DNA from: Cupriavidus sp. IDO
Lineage (GTDB): Bacteria; Pseudomonadota; Gammaproteobacteria; Burkholderiales; Burkholderiaceae
DNA: 64,000 nt
Direction: 5' to 3'
Assembly: GCF_000812465.1 (NCBI RefSeq)
Contig: NZ_JWMA01000012.1
Location: 62,001-126,000, forward strand
Notes under the pieces: generated by a model
Database searches by the model: none
What the model was told of the DNA's origin: nothing
What the model saw: the letters and a program-made list of their open reading frames with translations, nothing else
Position numbers and translations under genes: made by a program
In this document: positions 1-9,083 of the stretch, one piece after another
Layout of the letters: the number at the start of each line of letters is the position of its first letter
Position numbering within the stretch: the stretch's first letter is position 1

Positions 1-1
1 G

Positions 2-310
2 CTGACCGAGGAATTCTCGCTTACCCGCAAGCTCAGGCAGGCGTTCCTGGAGGCGCGCATTGAGCCGCGTGTGGTGGCGCAGAGCGGCCACTGGGATTTC
101 CTGGCTTCGATGGCGGCCGCGGGACTGGGCACCACCTTCCTGCCGCAGCCGTTCCTGGAGCGGCTGCAAGCGCGGGACTCGCTGGCCGTGGCCCGCGTGA
201 CGGAGCCCGGCATGGACTGGGCGCTGGCCCATATCTGGTCGCCCGGCCGCTACCTGTCGCATGCGGCGCGGGCGTGGCTTCAGGTATGCGAGGAGGTGCT
301 GGGAAGCTGA
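2..310 (+). CDS. LysR-type regulator, C-terminal fragment (5' end outside window)
   Basis: The reading frame is open from the first bases of the window and ends with TGA at 308-310, so only about 102 C-terminal residues are present. The pattern 'GHWDFLASMAAAGLGTTFLP' is typical of the periplasmic-binding-protein-like effector domain of LysR regulators, where a hydrophobic helix follows the 'V..G.Gi..lP' strand. No helix-turn-helix is visible because the N-terminus lies outside the window. The target genes cannot be told. The 3' end overlaps the convergent SURF1 gene by about 31 nt. The family call rests on one domain fragment. Confidence 0.7.
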   Translation: MTEEFSLTRKLRQAFLEARIEPRVVAQSGHWDFLASMAAAGLGTTFLPQPFLERLQARDSLAVARVTEPGMDWALAHIWSPGRYLSHAARAWLQVCEEVLGS

Positions 311-1086
311 CGGACGCGTTTCCGGTATTCCTCCCGGCCGAGGTACGCAGCGGCGGCGGCCACCATGATGGCCAGGCCGTACCAGGTCAGCGCGTAGCTG
401 AGGTGGTTGTTGTTGAAGACCGTCACTGTCAGGCCACCCACCGGCCAGGCTTTCGGATCGCTGCCGGCGGGAGGCGGCACTGCCTCTGCATCGATGAAGT
501 ACGGCGCCACGTTGCCCAGCCCGCGGCGCGCGGCAATGGCCGGCACATCGCGCGAGAACCACTGGTCGCGGGCGGCATCGTTGTGGCGCAGGAAGCCGGT
601 GCCCGGTTCGCTCATGCGCAGCAGGCCGATGACCTGGCTCGTGCCGCTGGCCCCGGCGTGAGCAGGATGATCCCGGAACGGCTCCGGCACGAATCCGCGG
701 TTGACGAGGACGATGCTGCCATCCGCCATGCGCAGCGGCGTCACCACCCAGTAGCCGCCACCGAGTTCGGTAACGGCCTGGACCAGCGTCTGTTTGTCGT
801 CGAGAAAGGTGCCGTTGGCACGGATGCGCCGGTATTCGTCAGCGGGCTTGTTCAGCGTGGCCCACTGGCCGGAAGCCGGTGCATCCTCCGCGGGCGCGTG
901 CACGCGCTGCTTCACGTGGGCGATCAGATCCAGCTTCCAGGCGCGCCGTTCGATCTGCCAGTTGCCGAGGGCGACCAGGCCGGCAATGGCCGCCACTGCA
1001 AGGATTCCCAGGATTGCCAGCAGTGCCGGCGGGAGGGGACGGGATGATTCGACCGGCGCGGCGCGGTCTGGGCTGGAACCGGTCAA
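280..1086 (-). CDS. SURF1 family cytochrome oxidase assembly protein
   Basis: This 268-aa protein has one N-terminal membrane segment (about residues 20-42) and one near the C-terminus (about 228-248), flanking a periplasmic domain with 'GYWVVTPL' and 'VLVNRGFVP', the usual SURF1 landmarks. SURF1 proteins help insert haem or assemble subunit I of haem-copper oxidases. It is the last gene of the cyo operon. The start is TTG at 1086, overlapping the cyoD stop as TTGA, so translation is probably coupled. No cyoE haem O synthase follows within the operon. The family is clear; its specificity for bo3 is inferred from position. Confidence 0.9.
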   Translation of the reverse strand: MTGSSPDRAAPVESSRPLPPALLAILGILAVAAIAGLVALGNWQIERRAWKLDLIAHVKQRVHAPAEDAPASGQWATLNKPADEYRRIRANGTFLDDKQTLVQAVTELGGGYWVVTPLRMADGSIVLVNRGFVPEPFRDHPAHAGASGTSQVIGLLRMSEPGTGFLRHNDAARDQWFSRDVPAIAARRGLGNVAPYFIDAEAVPPPAGSDPKAWPVGGLTVTVFNNNHLSYALTWYGLAIMVAAAAAYLGREEYRKRVRQLPSTSSHT

Positions 1087-1481
1087 GGCAAATTCTTCGT
1101 GGTCTGCATGCCCGGCATCATATTCGAATTCAGGTGGAACATCACCCAGAGGGTGCCGGTCAGCGCGATGACGACCAGCACCAGCGTGAACATCAGCGCC
1201 AGCATGTTCCAGCCGCCTTCTGACTTCGCGTTCAGGTGCAGGAAGTAGATCATGTGCACCACGATCTGCACGGCACCGAACGCGAGCAGGACCAGCGCGG
1301 TGGTGCTGGATTTGTCGAACACCTTTCCCATCACCAGCCAGAACGGGATGGCGGTCAGGATCACCGAGAGCACAAAGCCGGTCACGTAGCCGCTCAGGGA
1401 GATATGGATCTCGCTTTCGCCATGGCCATGCCCGTGTCCGTCGTGGCCATGAGCGTCCATCGTGTCGTCGTGCGCGCTCAT
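1083..1481 (-). CDS. cyoD: Cytochrome bo3 quinol oxidase subunit IV
   Basis: This 132-aa protein has a His/Asp/Gly-rich N-terminus (residues 3-25) followed by three membrane helices, with 'VQIVVHMIYFLHL' in the second and a third ending 'TGTLWVMFHLN', as in CyoD/COX4_pro proteins. CyoD supports assembly of the CuB site in subunit I. The ATG at 1481 overlaps the cyoC stop (ATGA), so the two are translationally coupled. An upstream in-frame extension exists but would lie inside cyoC and is not used here. The histidine-rich tail is longer than in E. coli CyoD and may bind metal, which is inference. Confidence 0.93.
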   Translation of the reverse strand: MSAHDDTMDAHGHDGHGHGHGESEIHISLSGYVTGFVLSVILTAIPFWLVMGKVFDKSSTTALVLLAFGAVQIVVHMIYFLHLNAKSEGGWNMLALMFTLVLVVIALTGTLWVMFHLNSNMMPGMQTTKNLP

Positions 1482-2149
1482 GGCAGGGCTCCCATCAGGT
1501 AGACAAAGGTAAAGACGCCGATCCAGACCACGTCCAGGAAGTGCCAGAACATGGACAGGCACATGAGGCGGCGCTTGTTTTCCGGGATCAGGCCGTGCCG
1601 GGCCACCTGCGTCATCAGCGTGACCAGCCACACGATGCCGAACGTCACGTGCAGGCCGTGCGTGCTGACCAGCGCGAAGAACGATGTCAGGAAGCCGCTG
1701 CGCTGCGGCCCCGCGCCTTCGCCCACCAGGTGCACGAACTCGTAGATCTCCACGCTGAGAAAGGCCGCGCCCAGCAGGCCCGTCACTGCCAGCCAGCCCT
1801 GTGTCGCCCCGATGCGGCCGCGTTGCGTTTCCAGCATGGCAAAGCCGTAGGTGATCGACGACGTCAGCAGGAACGAGGTGTTGAGCGCCACCAGCGGCAG
1901 CTCGAACAGTTCGGCGCCGGACGGCCCCCCCGCGTAGTTGCGGCCGAGCACGCCGTAACCGGCGAACAGGCAGGCGAAGATGAGGCAGTCGCTCATCAGG
2001 TACAGCCAGAAGCCGAGCAGCGTGCCGTTGGGCACGTGGTACTCGTCGGCCATGTAGAACTGCATCGCGCCGGCCTGCACGTGTTCGCGCGGCAGGCCGT
2101 CCTGCGCCCGCGCGCCGCCGGTGGGGAAGGGAGCGACGGTATCAGCCAT
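1478..2149 (-). CDS. cyoC: Cytochrome bo3 quinol oxidase subunit III
   Basis: This 223-aa protein has five predicted membrane helices and the COX3 family patterns '[21 protein letters not shown]' (helix 1), 'YEFVHL' and '[13 protein letters not shown]'. The length fits the short five-helix CyoC type rather than seven-helix mitochondrial COX3. Subunit III stabilises the oxidase core in the inner membrane. It overlaps the end of cyoB by 8 nt and the start of cyoD by 4 nt, so the operon is tightly coupled. Confidence 0.95.
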   Translation of the reverse strand: MADTVAPFPTGGARAQDGLPREHVQAGAMQFYMADEYHVPNGTLLGFWLYLMSDCLIFACLFAGYGVLGRNYAGGPSGAELFELPLVALNTSFLLTSSITYGFAMLETQRGRIGATQGWLAVTGLLGAAFLSVEIYEFVHLVGEGAGPQRSGFLTSFFALVSTHGLHVTFGIVWLVTLMTQVARHGLIPENKRRLMCLSMFWHFLDVVWIGVFTFVYLMGALP

Positions 2150-4145
2150 GGCTGCCGAGCAGGGCGGTGCGCTCTGCCTCCGTGCTATTGACCGATTCGG
2201 CCGGGATGTAGAAGTCGCGCTTGTAGTTGAAGGTGTGCCCGATGGCCGTGGCGATCGTCGCCACGAATGCCAGCACCACGAGCCACCAGATATGCCAGAT
2301 CAGCGCGAAGCCGCACACCGTGCTGAGCCCGGCGAGGATGATCCCGGCGCCCGTGTTCTTCGGCATGTGGATCGGGATGAAACCCTGCTCGGGCCGTTGA
2401 TAGTGATGCGCCTTCATCTGCCACCAGGCGTCGGTGTCATGCACGATCGGCGTAAAGGCAAAGTTGTAGGGCGGCGGCGGCGAGGAGGTTGACCATTCCA
2501 GTGTGCGGGCATCCCACGGATCGCCCGTCACATCGCGCAGCGATTCCCGGCGCATGAAACTCACCACAAGCTGGATCAGGAAGCACCCGATCCCCAGCGC
2601 AATCAGCAGCGCGCCCAGGCCCGCCAGCTGGAACCAGATCTGCAGCGAGGAATCTTCGAAATGGCTCATGCGGCGGGTCACGCCCATCAGCCCGAGCACG
2701 TAGAGCGGCATGAACGCCAGATAGAAGCCGACCAGCCAGAACCAGAACGAGCACTTGCCCCAGAACGGCTCGAGCTTGTAGCCGAAGGCCTTGGGGAACC
2801 AGTAGTTGATGCCGGCCATCAGGCCGAACAGCACGCCGCCGATGATCACGTTATGGAAATGCGCGACCAGGAACAGGCTGCCGTGCAGTGAGAAATCCGC
2901 CGGCGGCACCGCGAGCAGCACGCCGGTCATGCCGCCGATCACGAACGTGACCATGAAGCCGACCGTCCACAGCATCGGCACCTCGAAGCGGATGCGGCCG
3001 TGGTACATCGTGAACAGCCAGTTGAACAGCTTCGCCCCGGTCGGGATCGAGATGATCATGGTGGTAATGCCGAAGAACGAATTGACGCTGGCGCCCGAGC
3101 CCATGGTGAAGAAGTGGTGCAGCCAGACCAGGTATGAGAGCACCGTGATCACCACCGTGGCGTACACCATCGACGCGTAGCCGAACAGCCGCTTGTGGCA
3201 GAAGGTGGCGACCACCTCCGAGAACACGCCGAATACCGGCAGCACCAGGATGTACACCTCCGGGTGGCCCCAGATCCAGATCAGGTTCACGTACATCATC
3301 GCGCTGCCGCCAAGATCGCTGGTGAAGAAGTTCATCCCCAGGTAGCGATCGACCGCCAGCATCGCCAGCGCGGCGGTCAGCACGGGAAAGGCGGCGATGA
3401 TCAGAACGTTGGTGCACAGCGCCGTCCACGTAAAGATCGGCATGCGCATCAGGTTCATGCCGGGCGCGCGCATCTTGACGATGGTCACCAGCAGGTTGAT
3501 GCCGGATAGCACGGTCCCGATGCCCGCCACCTGCAATGACCATAAGTAGTAGTCCACCCCTACGTCCGGACTCTGCAGGATGCCGGACAAGGGCGGATAC
3601 GCCAGCCACCCGGTGCGCGCGAACTCGCCCACGAAGAGCGACATCATCACCAGGATGGCGCCGCCCGTGGTCATCCAGAAGCTGAAGTTGTTCAGGAACG
3701 GAAACGCGACATCGCGCGCGCCGATCTGCAGCGGCACCACGAAGTTCATCAGGCCCGTGACCAGCGGCATGGCCACGAAGAAGATCATGATCACGCCGTG
3801 CGCCGTGAAGATCTGGTCGTAGTGGTGCGGCGGCAGGTAGCCCAGGTTGTCGCCGAAGGCGATGGCCTGCTGGATGCGCATCATGACCGCGTCCGCAAAG
3901 CCGCGCAGCAGCATCACGATGCCGAGGATCACGTACATGATGCCGATCTTCTTGTGGTCGATGCTGGTGAACCACTCGTGCCAGAGATAGCCCCAGGCCT
4001 TGAAGTACGTCACCGCCCCGACCAGCACCAGCCCGCCGATGACCACCGCGATGAAGGTGGCCAGCAGGATCGGCTCATGTAACGGAATCACCTCCCAGGT
4101 CAGGCGGCCGAAGATCTGCGTGGCGAGTTCGGATCGCTCCGGCAT
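2142..4145 (-). CDS. cyoB: Cytochrome bo3 quinol oxidase subunit I
   Basis: This 667-aa haem-copper oxidase subunit I reduces O2 to water and pumps protons across the inner membrane. The active-site pattern is complete: 'WGHPEVYI' carries the CuB histidine and the cross-linked tyrosine, 'WLHHFF' carries two CuB histidines, and 'HFHNVI' carries the haem ligands. There are about 15 hydrophobic segments, and the length matches CyoB (about 660 aa), including the extra N- and C-terminal helices of quinol oxidases. It lies 59 nt downstream of cyoA in the same operon. Confidence 0.97.
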   Translation of the reverse strand: MPERSELATQIFGRLTWEVIPLHEPILLATFIAVVIGGLVLVGAVTYFKAWGYLWHEWFTSIDHKKIGIMYVILGIVMLLRGFADAVMMRIQQAIAFGDNLGYLPPHHYDQIFTAHGVIMIFFVAMPLVTGLMNFVVPLQIGARDVAFPFLNNFSFWMTTGGAILVMMSLFVGEFARTGWLAYPPLSGILQSPDVGVDYYLWSLQVAGIGTVLSGINLLVTIVKMRAPGMNLMRMPIFTWTALCTNVLIIAAFPVLTAALAMLAVDRYLGMNFFTSDLGGSAMMYVNLIWIWGHPEVYILVLPVFGVFSEVVATFCHKRLFGYASMVYATVVITVLSYLVWLHHFFTMGSGASVNSFFGITTMIISIPTGAKLFNWLFTMYHGRIRFEVPMLWTVGFMVTFVIGGMTGVLLAVPPADFSLHGSLFLVAHFHNVIIGGVLFGLMAGINYWFPKAFGYKLEPFWGKCSFWFWLVGFYLAFMPLYVLGLMGVTRRMSHFEDSSLQIWFQLAGLGALLIALGIGCFLIQLVVSFMRRESLRDVTGDPWDARTLEWSTSSPPPPYNFAFTPIVHDTDAWWQMKAHHYQRPEQGFIPIHMPKNTGAGIILAGLSTVCGFALIWHIWWLVVLAFVATIATAIGHTFNYKRDFYIPAESVNSTEAERTALLGSHG

Positions 4146-4204
4146 GTTGGTCTCCAGGACAACAACTGCGTTTTACAGGATCATCTGTCTGGGCTTTCCG
4201 TCAG

Positions 4205-5209
4205 CTACCGCAGCAGCCTTTCGGCACCGGCGACGCTGACATCCACTGGCTCTGCAGGCGTATTGCTGGCTGTGCATACAGCTCCGGTCAGGCCCCGTGC
4301 CCGGCGCGAATCGAGCGCCATCATGTCTTTCTGGCAGACCTGTCCGGCCTGCACGCAGCGGTTGAGGATGGCGTCGAAGAGGTCGGCGGGCACGCTGCCA
4401 TAGAGCCGCACGGGTTCGCGTTCGCTGGGCTGCTCCAGCTGCGTGTAGGTGGCGCGCGACAAAGGCTTGCCCTCGGCCTTGACCTTCTGCACCCAGCGGT
4501 CGAATTCCTCGTTGCTCAGGCCGTGGAACCTGAACCGCATGTGCGAGAAGCCGGCACCGCTGTAGTTGGCCGAGAAGCCCTCATAGACGCCCGGCTCGTT
4601 GATGACCGCATGCAGCCGGGTTTCCATGCCCGGCATGGCATAGACCTGGCCGGCGAGGGCGGGGATGAAGAAGGAGTTCATCACGCTGGAGGCCGTGATC
4701 TTGAAGCGGATGGGCCGGTCGACCGGCGCGGCCAGCTCATTGACGGTGGCGATCCCCTGCTCCGGATACAGGAAGAGCCACTTCCAGTCCAGGGCCACCA
4801 CCTCGACCGTCAGCGGCTGCACGTCCACCGGCAGCGAGCGGCCTTCGTCCAGCCGGCTCAGGGGCTGGTAGGGATCCAGCTTGTGCGTGCTGACCCAGGT
4901 CACGGCGCCCAGGGCAATGATGATCAGCAGCGGGGCGGACCAGATCAGCAGTTCCAGCACCGTGGAATGGTCCCAGTCCGGGTTGTAGTGGGCGTCCTGG
5001 TTGGACGCCCGGTATCGCCAGGCAAACAGCAGGGTCAGCACGATCACCGGAACGATGATCAGCAGCATCAGGCAGGTGGAAATGATGATCAGATCACGTT
5101 GCCGGACGGCGAGATCGCCGGCGGGGGCAAGCAGCACGGCGTTGCAGCCGCTCAATGCCAGCGTGGCTGGCAGCAGCAACAACCAGCGGATCGGGCGGCG
5201 CATTGACAT
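4205..5209 (-). CDS. cyoA: Ubiquinol oxidase subunit II (lipoprotein)
   Basis: This 334-aa protein starts with a lipoprotein signal peptide ending in the lipobox LSGC, followed by two membrane helices and a periplasmic cupredoxin domain. The domain has no CuA ligands: around 'SFFIPALAGQVYAMPGM' and 'NYSGAGFSHMRF' the cysteines and histidines of cytochrome c oxidase subunit II are missing. This identifies a quinol oxidase. ATGs at 5230, 5209 and 5203 are all possible, and none has a strong ribosome binding site. 5209 is chosen because it gives a normal signal peptide. It is the first gene of cyoABCD-SURF1 and is divergent from an MFS gene. Confidence 0.93.
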   Translation of the reverse strand: MSMRRPIRWLLLLPATLALSGCNAVLLAPAGDLAVRQRDLIIISTCLMLLIIVPVIVLTLLFAWRYRASNQDAHYNPDWDHSTVLELLIWSAPLLIIIALGAVTWVSTHKLDPYQPLSRLDEGRSLPVDVQPLTVEVVALDWKWLFLYPEQGIATVNELAAPVDRPIRFKITASSVMNSFFIPALAGQVYAMPGMETRLHAVINEPGVYEGFSANYSGAGFSHMRFRFHGLSNEEFDRWVQKVKAEGKPLSRATYTQLEQPSEREPVRLYGSVPADLFDAILNRCVQAGQVCQKDMMALDSRRARGLTGAVCTASNTPAEPVDVSVAGAERLLR

Positions 5210-5373
5210 TGTCTGACCGGGAGATCGCATAGCCTTGGAGTCCGTGCCATTTGTACGCGGGGGCATACGTGACTTAGACTGTTCTGAGCAACTATGGCAG
5301 TTTAGGCGCTCAGGTGCCATTCTTCATGGTGCAATTTGCAGCGCCGTCCTCATAAACGAAGGGAGGTATGCCG

Positions 5374-6693
5374 ATGTCCAGCCTGACCCACCAGCACCGG
5401 GCGTCTCCTTCGGCACCTCCAGCGCCCGGCGCCGCGCATGTCGCGCCGGCAGAAATCGCCACCGGCGTGGTGATTGGCCGGGCTTCCGAGTACTTCGACT
5501 TCTTTGTCTACGGCATCGCCTCGGTGCTGGTCTTCCCGACTGTCTACTTTCCGTTCACCGGCCGGCTGGAAGGCATCCTCTACGCCTTCGCGATCTTCGC
5601 GCTGGCATTTATCGGGCGGCCGTTCGGCACCGCGCTGTTCATGCGTATCCAGCGCCGATGGGGCCGGAGCATCAAGCTGACCGCGTCGCTGTTCCTGCTT
5701 GGCACCGCCACCGTGGGCATTGCCTTCCTGCCAGGCTATGCCGATCTCGGCCGAACCTCGATCATCCTGCTGGCGGTATTCCGCACGCTGCAGGGCGTGG
5801 CTTTTGGCGGCTCATGGGACGGGCTGCCGTCACTGCTGGCGCTCAATGCGCCACCGCAGCGCCGCGGCTGGTACGCGATGATGGGACAGCTCGGCGCGCC
5901 CACCGGCTTTATCGTGGCCGGTTCCCTGTTCCTGTTCCTGATCTCCAGCCTGGACGTTCACGAGTTCCTGGAGTGGGGTTGGCGCTATCCCTTCTACGTC
6001 GCGTTTGCGATCAACGTGGTGGCGCTCTTTGCGCGCCTGCGCCTGGTGGTGACGCACGAATACACGCAGCTGCTGGACGAGGACGAGCTTGAGCCCATCA
6101 GCACCACGGAGATCGTGAAGAAGCAGGGGTACAACCTGCTGCTCGGCGCATTTGCCGCGCTGGCGAGCTATGCATTGTTCCACCTCGTGACCGTGTTTCC
6201 CTTGTCGTGGGTGGCGCTGCATGGCACGCAGTCGATCACGGATGTGCTGGCCATCCAGATCGTGGGCGCCGTGATCGGCATCATCGGCACCATTGCATCC
6301 GGCTTGATCGCGGACCGCATCGGACGGCGGACGACGCTTGGCCTGATGGCGATCCTGATCGGCATTTTCAGCCTGTTCGCGCCGGTGCTGATGGGCGGCG
6401 GCCCGGCGGGGCAGGACCTGTTCATCCTGATCGGCTTTGGCCTGCTCGGCTTGTCATACGGGCAGGCGGCGGGGGCCGTCACGTCTAACTTCGAACGGCG
6501 GTATCGCTACACCGGCGCGGCACTGACCACCGATATGGCCTGGCTGTTCGGCGCCGCGTTTGCGCCGCTGGTCGCGCTCGGCCTGTCCGTCGAGTTCGGG
6601 CTGATTGCGGTCAGCGGCTATCTGCTTTCGGGGGTTGCCTGCACATTGCTGGCGTTGCGGGTAAACCGGAAGCTGCTCGGCAGTCATGAGTGA
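5374..6693 (+). CDS. MFS transporter, metabolite:H+ symporter-like
   Basis: This 439-aa protein has 12 predicted membrane helices. 'ASEYFDFFVYGIASVLVFP' in helix 1, 'FIGRPFGTALFMRIQRRWGR' at loop 2-3 and 'ADRIGRRTTLGL' at loop 8-9 resemble the metabolite:H+ symporter group (shikimate, proline/betaine and alpha-ketoglutarate carriers). The substrate is not predictable. GGGAGG at 5361-5366 lies 7 nt before the ATG at 5374 but only 1 nt before the ATG at 5368, so 5374 is preferred. It is transcribed divergently from cyoA across about 165 nt, which holds both promoters. Confidence 0.88.
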   Translation: MSSLTHQHRASPSAPPAPGAAHVAPAEIATGVVIGRASEYFDFFVYGIASVLVFPTVYFPFTGRLEGILYAFAIFALAFIGRPFGTALFMRIQRRWGRSIKLTASLFLLGTATVGIAFLPGYADLGRTSIILLAVFRTLQGVAFGGSWDGLPSLLALNAPPQRRGWYAMMGQLGAPTGFIVAGSLFLFLISSLDVHEFLEWGWRYPFYVAFAINVVALFARLRLVVTHEYTQLLDEDELEPISTTEIVKKQGYNLLLGAFAALASYALFHLVTVFPLSWVALHGTQSITDVLAIQIVGAVIGIIGTIASGLIADRIGRRTTLGLMAILIGIFSLFAPVLMGGGPAGQDLFILIGFGLLGLSYGQAAGAVTSNFERRYRYTGAALTTDMAWLFGAAFAPLVALGLSVEFGLIAVSGYLLSGVACTLLALRVNRKLLGSHE

Positions 6694-6753
6694 TGCCGGC
6701 CGGGCTGCCTGGTGCCGCGGGCTGGGCGGTACCGAGACGCGGATGCTTCGGCT

Positions 6754-8277
6754 TCAGGCGGTCTTGGCCTGGCTCTCGAAGTAGTCTGCGTATTCGTCCC
6801 GTACCACCTCCTCGATCCGCGCGATCTCCTCTTCCGTCAGGTCGGTGAATTTCGAGCGCTTGCGACTCGAGAGCTCGCCATGGTTCCGCACGATCAGGTC
6901 GATCAGATTGGTCAGGCGCGGTTGGGGCAAGTCCAGCCATCCTTCCAGCCTTGCCTTGCTCGCGTCGAATGCCTTCAGATACCGGATCTCCAGCGTAAGG
7001 TCCTCTTCGACGCATTGCTCGATGCATTCGAAGACGAATTCGCACAGCGCCGTCGCATCAAACGAGGCGTACAGCCAATAGGGCTGCGGCGACTTGATGA
7101 GTATCGTGTCGCTATCCGCATCCAGGGCGTAGTTCAGCAAGCTTGTGCGTGGCCCGGAGTAGTCCTTGAGCAGGCCGGCGTAGACCGGCAGGTTTTTCAG
7201 CATGCTCGCCGAGACGGGCAGCACGATGCCTTCCGGCGTGACACCGGCCTGACGCAGCAAGTGGTGAATCAGGAATCGGTGCAGCCGGCCGTTACCATCG
7301 TGGAACGGGTGGATATAGACGAACCCGAACGAGACACATGCCGCGACGATGATGGGGTCCACTTTTGCTTTTATCAGGCCAGCGAGGCAGGCCAGGCCAT
7401 TCATCATTGGCTCGACTTGCGCCGGCGCCGGCGGGATGTAGTCGGCGATGTTTCGCAGCCGTCCACCGCGGGAGAGCCAGTTCTGGCGATCGCGATATGA
7501 GTATTCGGCCCGGATCGTCGAGATGATCTCGTTCTGCCATTCGCAGAACTGCTCTTCGTCGAGCGAAACCGCTGCGCCAGCGAACTCCAGCAGGCGCCTG
7601 AATTTCGCGACGCGCTGATTGTCCGGCAACTCCTTCTCGATCGAGTATGTCGATCGCGTTTCAGCCAGGTAGAGGTAGTCCACCGCGCGTGCGAGAACCT
7701 CCGGCTCGAGCCGGTTGATGGCTGCAGCGATCATCCCCGGCAGGTCGGCAGCGATGAAGGCCTCGAGGCGCTCCGTTCGACGCACCAGCGGGCAGAGTGC
7801 GGCCGGGCCCAGGTGGTTGTTCAGGATTCCAAGCTGCGCGTCGAGCTGGCTGGGGCCCGTGACGTATTTCGCCTCGTCCAGGGTCGGCACACGAGCGGCA
7901 CCGGTGGGCAACTTGTAGTCGAATTCGGCGCCAGCCAGCCACTTGGCGTAGAAAGCCGCAAGCCGGGCGTATCGCGATCCCGGGGTCGAAGCGAGCCATT
8001 GGCGTACTTCGTCCACGGCGGTCTGGTGTTCGAAGAGTGCCGCGAGCACAGTCAGGTTCATCGGCTCCTTGCGCAGCGCGAAGGTCAGATGGTCGACAGT
8101 CGTATCCTCGCCGCGGTACCGGTTCCGGGGATATACCGTCTTGATGCTCCCGTCGGCGCCCGTGTGGGTGCTCATTACCCCCGTCTTGTCAGACAGCGCG
8201 GAGGTCGCAAGCAATGGCGGAACGCGCAGGCTGAACTTCGAGATCAGGGCGCTGTAGCCAAGTGGAGTATGAGCCAT
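6754..8277 (-). CDS. Fic/DOC family protein (class II, internal inhibitory helix)
   Basis: This 507-aa protein carries the complete Fic motif HPFHDGNGR at residues 323-331, so the catalytic His and phosphate-binding Asn/Arg are present. Fic proteins usually transfer AMP from ATP to a target hydroxyl. About 110 residues upstream, T210-Y-S-I-E214 in the helix 'AETRSTYSIEKE' matches the autoinhibitory (S/T)xxxE motif placed N-terminal to the Fic core, which defines class II. The usual following Gly/Asn is Lys here. The C-terminal part (about 430-495) looks like a winged-helix domain. No antitoxin gene is adjacent, as expected when inhibition is in cis. The start is uncertain; ATG at 8367 is an alternative. 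Confidence 0.88.
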   Translation of the reverse strand: MAHTPLGYSALISKFSLRVPPLLATSALSDKTGVMSTHTGADGSIKTVYPRNRYRGEDTTVDHLTFALRKEPMNLTVLAALFEHQTAVDEVRQWLASTPGSRYARLAAFYAKWLAGAEFDYKLPTGAARVPTLDEAKYVTGPSQLDAQLGILNNHLGPAALCPLVRRTERLEAFIAADLPGMIAAAINRLEPEVLARAVDYLYLAETRSTYSIEKELPDNQRVAKFRRLLEFAGAAVSLDEEQFCEWQNEIISTIRAEYSYRDRQNWLSRGGRLRNIADYIPPAPAQVEPMMNGLACLAGLIKAKVDPIIVAACVSFGFVYIHPFHDGNGRLHRFLIHHLLRQAGVTPEGIVLPVSASMLKNLPVYAGLLKDYSGPRTSLLNYALDADSDTILIKSPQPYWLYASFDATALCEFVFECIEQCVEEDLTLEIRYLKAFDASKARLEGWLDLPQPRLTNLIDLIVRNHGELSSRKRSKFTDLTEEEIARIEEVVRDEYADYFESQAKTA

Positions 8278-8404
8278 AACGGCGGGAGTATGTGCGTAGA
8301 GATGTGCAAACGGATTACCAAAGTCTATATGCGACTTACCGTTTTGACTACGGGGATGATATGGCATTACCAGCTTGCATATCGGATGGCCTGGCGGAGG
8401 CTTT

Positions 8405-8446
8405 TACCAGATCCAATACAATGCTTACCTGTTCACCTATCTGGTA
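8405..8446. promoter_or_regulatory. Inverted repeat in the Fic/GNAT intergenic region
   Basis: TACCAGAT at 8405-8412 is matched by its exact reverse complement at 8439-8446, with 26 nt between. The surrounding 8278-8573 segment is more AT-rich than its neighbours and contains several TTACC words (near 8317, 8335, 8365, 8404, 8424 and 8455). It lies between two divergent genes and may be an operator for either. Nothing else is recognised in this roughly 300-bp stretch. Confidence 0.35.
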
Positions 8447-8573
8447 GCGGAATCGTTACCATCTCGCATATCGGGCCGGGAAGCATTTTGTGGCTCCCGG
8501 CGCCCGGAGGCCGGCAAAGAACCACAAAAAGGCCCTGCAAGTTTTCACCGATCCGGCCGCCCAGACCGATTTC

Positions 8574-9080
8574 ATGCACATCGACATCCGAAGCGAATCT
8601 GCCGCAGACGCGGAAGACATCGCGCAACTTATCGCCGAGGCGTTCCTCGACGCCCCGCACACGAGCCACACCGAGCAGTACATCGTCAATGCGCTCCGGG
8701 ACGCCGGGCAGCTCACGATCTCCCTCGTGGCTGAGGACAACGACACCATTGTCGGGCACGTAGCGATTTCCCCGGTCTCAGTGTCCGACGGCAGCAGCGG
8801 ATGGTATGGCCTGGGGCCGATCGCCGTTGCGCCGCAACGCCAGGGCCAGGGCATCGGCGGCCAGTTGATGACCCAGGCCCTGGCCGGCCTGCGCAGGCTT
8901 GGTGCCGCGGGCTGCGTGGTGCTGGGCGACCCCGCCTACTACGGCCGTTTCGGTTTCCGGGCGAATCCGTCGCTGGTGCTGGCGGACGTTCCGCCCGAGT
9001 TTTTCCAGGCGTTCTCTTTCGACGGAAAAACGCCTGCGGGAACGGTGTCGTATTCCGAGGCCTTCGGTGCGGTGAAATGA
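8574..9080 (+). CDS. GNAT family N-acetyltransferase (YhbS-like)
   Basis: This 168-aa protein has the acetyl-CoA binding motif A 'APQRQGQGIGGQLM' (Q/R-x-x-G-x-G/A) at residues 83-96 and the downstream 'VLGDPAYYGRFGF', which is characteristic of the YhbS-type subgroup. It should acetylate an unidentified small molecule or protein amine. The start at 8574 is chosen because the family begins with 'I.IR.e...D...I..L'; an in-frame ATG at 8490 would add 28 residues unlike the family. No strong ribosome binding site is visible. It ends 3 nt before the convergent channel gene. Confidence 0.85.
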   Translation: MHIDIRSESAADAEDIAQLIAEAFLDAPHTSHTEQYIVNALRDAGQLTISLVAEDNDTIVGHVAISPVSVSDGSSGWYGLGPIAVAPQRQGQGIGGQLMTQALAGLRRLGAAGCVVLGDPAYYGRFGFRANPSLVLADVPPEFFQAFSFDGKTPAGTVSYSEAFGAVK

Positions 9081-9083
9081 TCG

